A stretch of DNA of 64,000 bases from positions 682,001 through 746,000 of the forward strand of contig CANTUR010000003.1 of assembly GCA_947683625.1 (NCBI GenBank), read 5' to 3'. The stretch is from Mallotus nudiflorus (Eukaryota > Streptophyta > Magnoliopsida > Malpighiales > Euphorbiaceae). Every line of letters starts with the position of its first letter. Position 1 is the first letter of the stretch. Both the position numbers and the translations under genes were made by a program. Under the pieces are notes generated by a model. It did not search any database. It was not told the origin of the DNA and saw only the letters and a list, made by a program, of their open reading frames with translations. Positions 59,309-64,000 of this stretch are shown piece by piece.

Positions 59309-59456
59309 TTACCAAATTGATATTATTGAGAATTTTGTGTTGTTTGATTTAGACCTTTTTTTTACTTTTATTTTTGTTATTTTTTGGTTTTATAGGAGCT
59401 CTTGTTATTGCATGCACATAACGCATGGCACAAGCAAACAAGGAGTCCAGTGAATA

Positions 59457-61340
59457 CCACTTGATTTAGATATTGAGAAAACTATTCATAGAAGGAGAAG
59501 ACAGAATAGAGATAGGATGAACGGAGGGGAAGCACACAATGAGCAAGATGGCCAAAATGGGCACGTTGCCCATAGAACTATGAGGGACTTTGTGAGTCCT
59601 AATGTCCAAGGTGATCAAACTGCAATTGTGAGGCTGGCGGTTGCTATAAATAACTTTGAAATCAAACCCGCCATGATCCAAATGATTAAAAACTCATAGT
59701 TTAATGGCTTACCACATGAGGATTCAATTAGTCATATGACAAGAGTTTTAGAGTATTGTTCGACCTTCAAGATGAATGGAGTACAGTCAAAAGTAATCAG
59801 GCTCATCCTTTTTCCATTTTCATTGATGGATAGAGCAAAAAGATGGTTCACTAGCTTGGCGCCTAACTCCATAAACACATGGCAGGAGCTTTATACAGCC
59901 TTTTTCAATAAGTACTTTCCACCAACTAAAGTACTCAAAATCAGAAATGAAATCAACTCTTTTTATCAAAGAGATTATGAAAGTTTTTATGAGTGCTGCA
60001 ATAGATTGAAGGATCTTCAATGATAATGTCCACCACAACTGATTCCTTCATGGGATTTGGCACAATCTTTTTACAAGGATGTCAATCCCATAGTGAGAGC
60101 AAACATAGATGCATCAGCAAGAGGAACTATCATGTCTAAGACACCAGAAGATGCCTTGGAGCTTTTTAAAGAAATGGCTAATACCCAAAGCCTCTGGTCC
60201 AGTGAGAGAGCTATTCCAAAGAGAGGGACAGTTTGACAATGTTAAATACCAAGATGGATGCTTTATCTAAAAGAATGGATAAAATGAATATCAATGCCAT
60301 ATCTAACTTGTCTTCCTCTTATGATTTATGTCAGGGTAGTCATCCAACTATAGAGTGTTAGATGATGCAAAACTTATCCATAGAGAATGTAAACTTTATA
60401 AACAACTTTAAAGGATAGCAGAACTAAATGCATGGCAACACCTATAATCCAAGTTGGAGAAATCATCCTAATTTCTCTTAGAGTAATCAAGGGAATAACC
60501 AGTGGAGGCCACAAGCACCACCTAGTTTTGTAGGGCATAATGTGCAGCACCAGCAATCAAATTTCCACCAAGAAAAAACTTCATCTTCTGGAAGTTCTCT
60601 AGAGAGCAAGTTAGAGAAGTTCATGGAGGTGATGTCGACAAAAATGAATCAACAAGATGAAGCTACAAAAAGGTTGGAAGGCAGATTTGAGTAAATGTAT
60701 CAAGAAACTTAGCTGATGTTCAAGAGCCACTCTTTCTCTATTCATAATTTAGAGGTGTAAATGGGGCAGTTGGAAAATTCTTTCTCAATGAGGAATTAAG
60801 GTTCTTTGCCAAGTAACACTGAGAAAAATCCAAAAGAATAGGTGAAGGCTATCACCTTGAGAAGTGGAATAGAGATTCGAATCCCAAAAGCAACAATAGA
60901 ATATGAGCAGGAAAAAAATAAGGAAGATGAGAAAGAGCAAGAGGATGAATGGGTTGAAGTGCAAACAGAGGAGAGGCTGCAAGGGGACAACAAAAATAAG
61001 GAACGAGTAGTGGAGAAATCTATACCACCACTAATGAAACCTTACAAACCTCCAGCTCCATATCCTCAAAGACTGAAGAAACAGGAGCATGATCAACAAT
61101 TTGCTAAATTTCTAGAGAGGTTTAAAGCACTTCACATCAACATGCCTATGGTGGAATGTCTTTTGCAAATGCCTAAGTACTCTAAATTGCTCTAGGAACT
61201 GATTTCCAACAAAAAGAAGTTGTAAGAATGTGAGACCATCACACTCACAAAAAAGTGTAGCGCTATCATCTCGAACAAACTTCCCTTAAAAGCAACCAGG
61301 GAGTCTCACTATTCCTTGTTCTATGGGAAATTTAAATTTT
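59457..61340 (+). pseudogene. Athila B gag
   Basis: Plus strand: LDLDIEKTIHRRRRQNRDRM at the N-terminus, then 59736-60023 (capsid-like: LILFPFSLMDRAKRWFTSL, FFNKYFPPTK, FYECCNRLKDL), a stop pair at about 60021-60026, further capsid sequence to about 60230, a frameshifted linker region (60240-60780) and the charged tail 60842-61195 (EQEKNKEDEKEQEDEWVEVQ, PPAPYPQRLKKQ). The product would form the particle shell. Stops at about 59697, 60021 and frame shifts after 60225. Confidence 0.85.
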
Positions 61341-61901
61341 TAAAGAGCTTTATGTGATTCTAGAGCTTTAATTAATCTTATGCCTTTGTCTGTTTACAGG
61401 AAATTGGGATTAGGAGAAGCAAAACCTACAAGCATTCGATTGCAACTTGCAAATAGGATAGTGAAGGAACCAGAAGGGATAGTGGAGGATGTGTTAGTAA
61501 GGGCTGGAAAATTTATTTTTCCAGTGGATTTTGTAGTCCTTGACTTTAAAGAAGACAAGGAGGTTCCACTAATCCTTGGTATGCCATTCCTTTACACTGC
61601 TAGAGCAATAATTGATGTCTATGATGGAACTCTTATATTAAGAGTAGGGGATGAGAGCTGTAAGTTTAATAGCTATGAGACTATGAAATATCCCTATGAC
61701 GAAGATTTTTGCATGCGAGTTGAAGTCATTGATGAATGTGTGAATGAAGTCCAACGATGGAGGTTGGCATGGTCTTTAGAAGTTGAGAATATTGAGAAGT
61801 GCTTACAGGTACAATCTTCTCAAGAAGAAGTGACTTTCAAATACCCGAACCAACCACACATACAACTACCAAACACTGAACCCACACCACCCTCAATCTA
61901 A
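61341..61901 (+). pseudogene. Athila B protease
   Basis: The open frame from ATG 61380 (MPLSVYRKLGLGEAKPTSIR) is the C-terminal two thirds of the Athila aspartic protease; it continues with FPVDFVVLDF and PLILGMPFLYTARAIIDV. The active site just upstream (61356 on) reads D-S-R-A where D-x-G-A is expected, so the key Gly is lost. 561 bases with the C-terminal extension are free of stops after 61380. Upstream, the junction with gag is frame-shifted. Confidence 0.87.
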
Positions 61902-62800
61902 AACCTCCAAAACTAGACTTGAAGCTGTTACCTCAATATTTAAGATACACTTTTCTTAGTGATGACCAAACTTTACCTGTGATTATATCTTCTAAACTTA
62001 GTAAGGAGCAAGAGGATTTATTGGTAAACATGCTGAAGAGAAAAATAAAGGCAATCGAGTGGTAGATTTTGGATATAAGAGGAATAAGTCCCTTTTATTG
62101 CATGCATAAGATTTTGATGGAGGATGGACATAAGCCAACCATTAAAAGACAGAGGAGGCCTAACCCGAACATGTAAGAGGTGGTAAAGAAAGAAGTGGTC
62201 AAACTACTTGATGCAAGAATTATTTATCCAATCTCTGGTAGTTCTTAGGTTAGCCCAATTCAGTGTGTGTCGAAGAAGGGGGGAATAACGATTATGCAAA
62301 ATATGGAAGGAGAGTTCATTCCTACAAGAGTTATGAATGGATGGAGAGTTTGCATTGATTACAAGAAATTGAACTCATCCACAAGGAAAGACCATTTCCC
62401 ATTACCCTTTATTGATCAAATGTTGGAGCGGATAGCAGGACATGCTTTTTATTGCTTCCTGGATGGTTATTCAGGCTACAATCGAATTGTAATAGCTCCA
62501 GAAGATCAAGAGAAGACCACCTTTACATGTCCTTATGGCACATTTGCATACAGGAGGATGCCATTTGGGTTACGTAATGCTCCTGCAACTTTTCAAAGAT
62601 GTATGATGGCTATATTTACAGATTTAGTGGAGGAGATCATGGATGATTTTTCTGTTTATGGAAACTCATTTGAAGGATGTCTGAGTAATTTAGAGCAAGT
62701 TCTAGCACGTTGTGAGGAAACAAATTTGGTGTTGAATTGGGAAAAGTGCCATTTCATGGTAGATGAAGGTATTGTACTTGGACACAAGATTTCAGCTTAA
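61902..62800 (+). pseudogene. Athila B reverse transcriptase
   Basis: Reads KLLPQYLRYTFL, three stops (near 62062, 62173 and 62248), then an open 177 residues from 62267: GWRVCIDYKKLNSSTRKDHF, FYCFLDGYSGYNRI, MPFGLRNAPATFQRCMM, EEIMDDFSVYGNSF, LVLNWEKCHFMV. Compared with element A the residues between the palm helix and the MDD motif are shorter, indicating a small in-frame deletion, and the residue before M-D-D is Ile rather than Phe. The stop at 62798 follows the GHKISA block. Confidence 0.9.
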
Positions 62801-63450
62801 GGCATTCAAGTTGATAAAGCAAAGGTGGAGGCAATTGAGAAGCTGCAGTACCCCACAAATGTTAAAGGAGTTAGGAGTTTTCTTGGTCATGTAGGCTTCT
62901 ATAGGCGATTTATCAAGGATTTCTCAAAAATCTCAAAACCCCTTTGTAAGTTACTTGAAAAAGATTCACCTTTTGATTTTACTGATGACTGCAAATTGGC
63001 TTTTGATAGGTTGAAACAAGCACTTATTTCTGCTCCTATAGTGATGGCACCAGATTACAGTATACCATTTGAGTTGATGTGTGATGCCAGTGATCATGTA
63101 ATAAGAGTCGTTCTTAGCCAAAGAAAGGAGAATATGTTGCATGTGATCTATTATGTGAGCTGAACATTGACAGATACTCAGTTGAATTATGCTACTACAA
63201 AAAAGGAGATGCTGGCTATTATATTTGCTTTTGATAAGTTTAGATCCTACCTCCTTGGATTTAAGGCAATTGTATACATAGATCATGCAGCATTGAAGTA
63301 TTTAATGAACAAAAAGGATTCAAAACCAAGGCTCATGAGATGGGTACTTTTGTTGTAAGAGTTTGATATTGAGATCAAAGATAAGAAAGGAGTTGAACAT
63401 GTAGTAGCTGATCATCTTTCAAGGTTGGAGTTGAAACACGAGGAAAGTGA
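62801..63450 (+). pseudogene. Athila B RT thumb/connection and RNase H
   Basis: VRSFLGHVGFYRRFIKDFSK (62825-63163), FELMCDASDHVIRVVLSQ with the RNase H start Asp, a stop at about 63161, then LNYATTKKEMLAIIFAFDKF and IVYIDHAALKYL (63167-63358), a stop, and VADHLSRLE. D, E and D residues of the RNase H active site are visible. Two point stops only. Confidence 0.9.
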
Positions 63451-64000
63451 TAAGCAAGATCCTATCAAGGAGATGTTCCCTGACAAAATGCTTTTTGCTA
63501 TTGAATTTATGGGTGCTCCTTTGTTTGCTGATATAGCAAATTTTTTGTTAGTGGGTGAAATTCCAAGAGAGTTCACTCCTCAGCAAAAGAAAAAGTTGAT
63601 TCATGATGCTAAGTTCTACATTTAGGATGAGCCATTCTTGTGGAAACTATACAACGATGGCATAGTCAGGAGATGTGTAACAAATGAGGAAGTAGGAGAC
63701 ATCTTACAACACTGTCATGGGAGGGTAAATGGTGGACATTACGGACCACAACGAATAGCTACTAAGGTTCTTGAAACAGGGTTCTATTGGTTAATAATTT
63801 TTCAAAATGCTAGAGATTTTATAATGCATTGTGATGCATGCCAAAGGAGTGGAAACATTTCAAAGAAGGATGAAATGCTCCAATTTGGAATTCTAGAGGT
63901 GGAAATTTTTTATGTTTGGGGCATTGATTTCATGGGACCATTTCCAGTGTTAGATGGTAACAAGTATATTCTTTTTTGTGTGGATTATGTTTCCAAGTGG
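63451..64000 (+). pseudogene. Athila B integrase, N-terminal part (cut by window end)
   Basis: After the linker (MGAPLFADIANFLLVGEIP) and a stop at 63623, the integrase HHCC zinc-binding domain is visible: HCHGRVNGGHYG and MHCDACQRSG, followed by VWGIDFMGPFPV with the first catalytic Asp. The window ends at VDYVSKW. Confidence 0.9.

Larger units (their letters stand above)
57960..64000 (+). mobile_element. Athila-type Ty3/gypsy element B, 5' LTR to integrase, runs off window
   Basis: Plus strand: 5' LTR 57960-59284, PBS, gag, PR, RT, RNase H and the start of IN. It is inserted in Athila A's RT, with TTTAG (57955-57959) the expected left target duplicate. Frames are better preserved than in A. 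It continues beyond 64000. Confidence 0.9.

Noticed and set aside
60785..60993. Two minus-strand frames with hydrophobic or Cys/Ser-rich runs
   Set aside because: They mirror the charged gag tail of Athila B on the plus strand.

Overview
This window is plant nuclear DNA, most likely from a eudicot. It is AT-rich and consists almost entirely of decayed, nested LTR retrotransposons: Copia/Sirevirus, another Copia family, Ty3/gypsy Tat (Retand/Ogre-like) and Ty3/gypsy Athila. There is also one large inverted-repeat element, a hAT-type MITE, and only scraps of host-like coding sequence. I see no intact host gene, tRNA, rRNA or CRISPR. Every transposon reading frame is broken by stops or frameshifts. 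The species cannot be named from the sequence.

Layout. 1-1327: LTR of a Copia family ('family E'), cut by the window edge. 1328-1764 and 11116-12255: one gypsy gag gene (minus strand) split by a complete Sirevirus-type Copia element (1765-11115, minus) with two LTRs, PBS, PPT and a 5-bp target duplication CCATC. 12905-14566: Athila-type solo LTR. About 14576-24200, with a remainder after 42756: a long inverted-repeat element. Its left arm is interrupted by a 2.4-kb solo LTR (14711-17089). Its interior holds an unidentified GC-richer retroposed-looking segment (about 20830-22395) and a MITE (22885-23173). Its right arm is split by an 18.5-kb Tat-lineage element (24201-42755, minus).

The Tat element is the most interesting object. 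It carries gag-PR-RT-RNaseH-aRNaseH-IN on the minus strand. Between pol and the 3' LTR, on the opposite strand, lie two decayed gene-like units: an intron-containing plant-mobile-domain (PMD, MAIN-like) gene at 27460-30118 and a DUF7745-like gene at 30816-31850. Two tandem-repeat arrays lie next to the 3' LTR, and palindromic GAGGCGA/TCGCCTC mini-arrays recur in the LTRs, in the first intron of the PMD gene and just upstream of the second antisense gene. A 1520-bp family-E solo LTR (34118-35637, TSD GAACT) splits its RNase H domain; the frame continues exactly across the insertion.

42756-45012 is mostly unassigned but contains the start of a host BTB/POZ gene copy (44395-44616). 45013-50382 is the coding copy of family E (minus). 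Its gag is interrupted by Athila element A (50383-57959, minus), whose RT is in turn interrupted by Athila element B (57960 to beyond the window end, plus). The order of insertion can therefore be read: E, then A, then B; inverted-repeat element, then Tat, then family-E solo LTR; gypsy gag, then Sirevirus.
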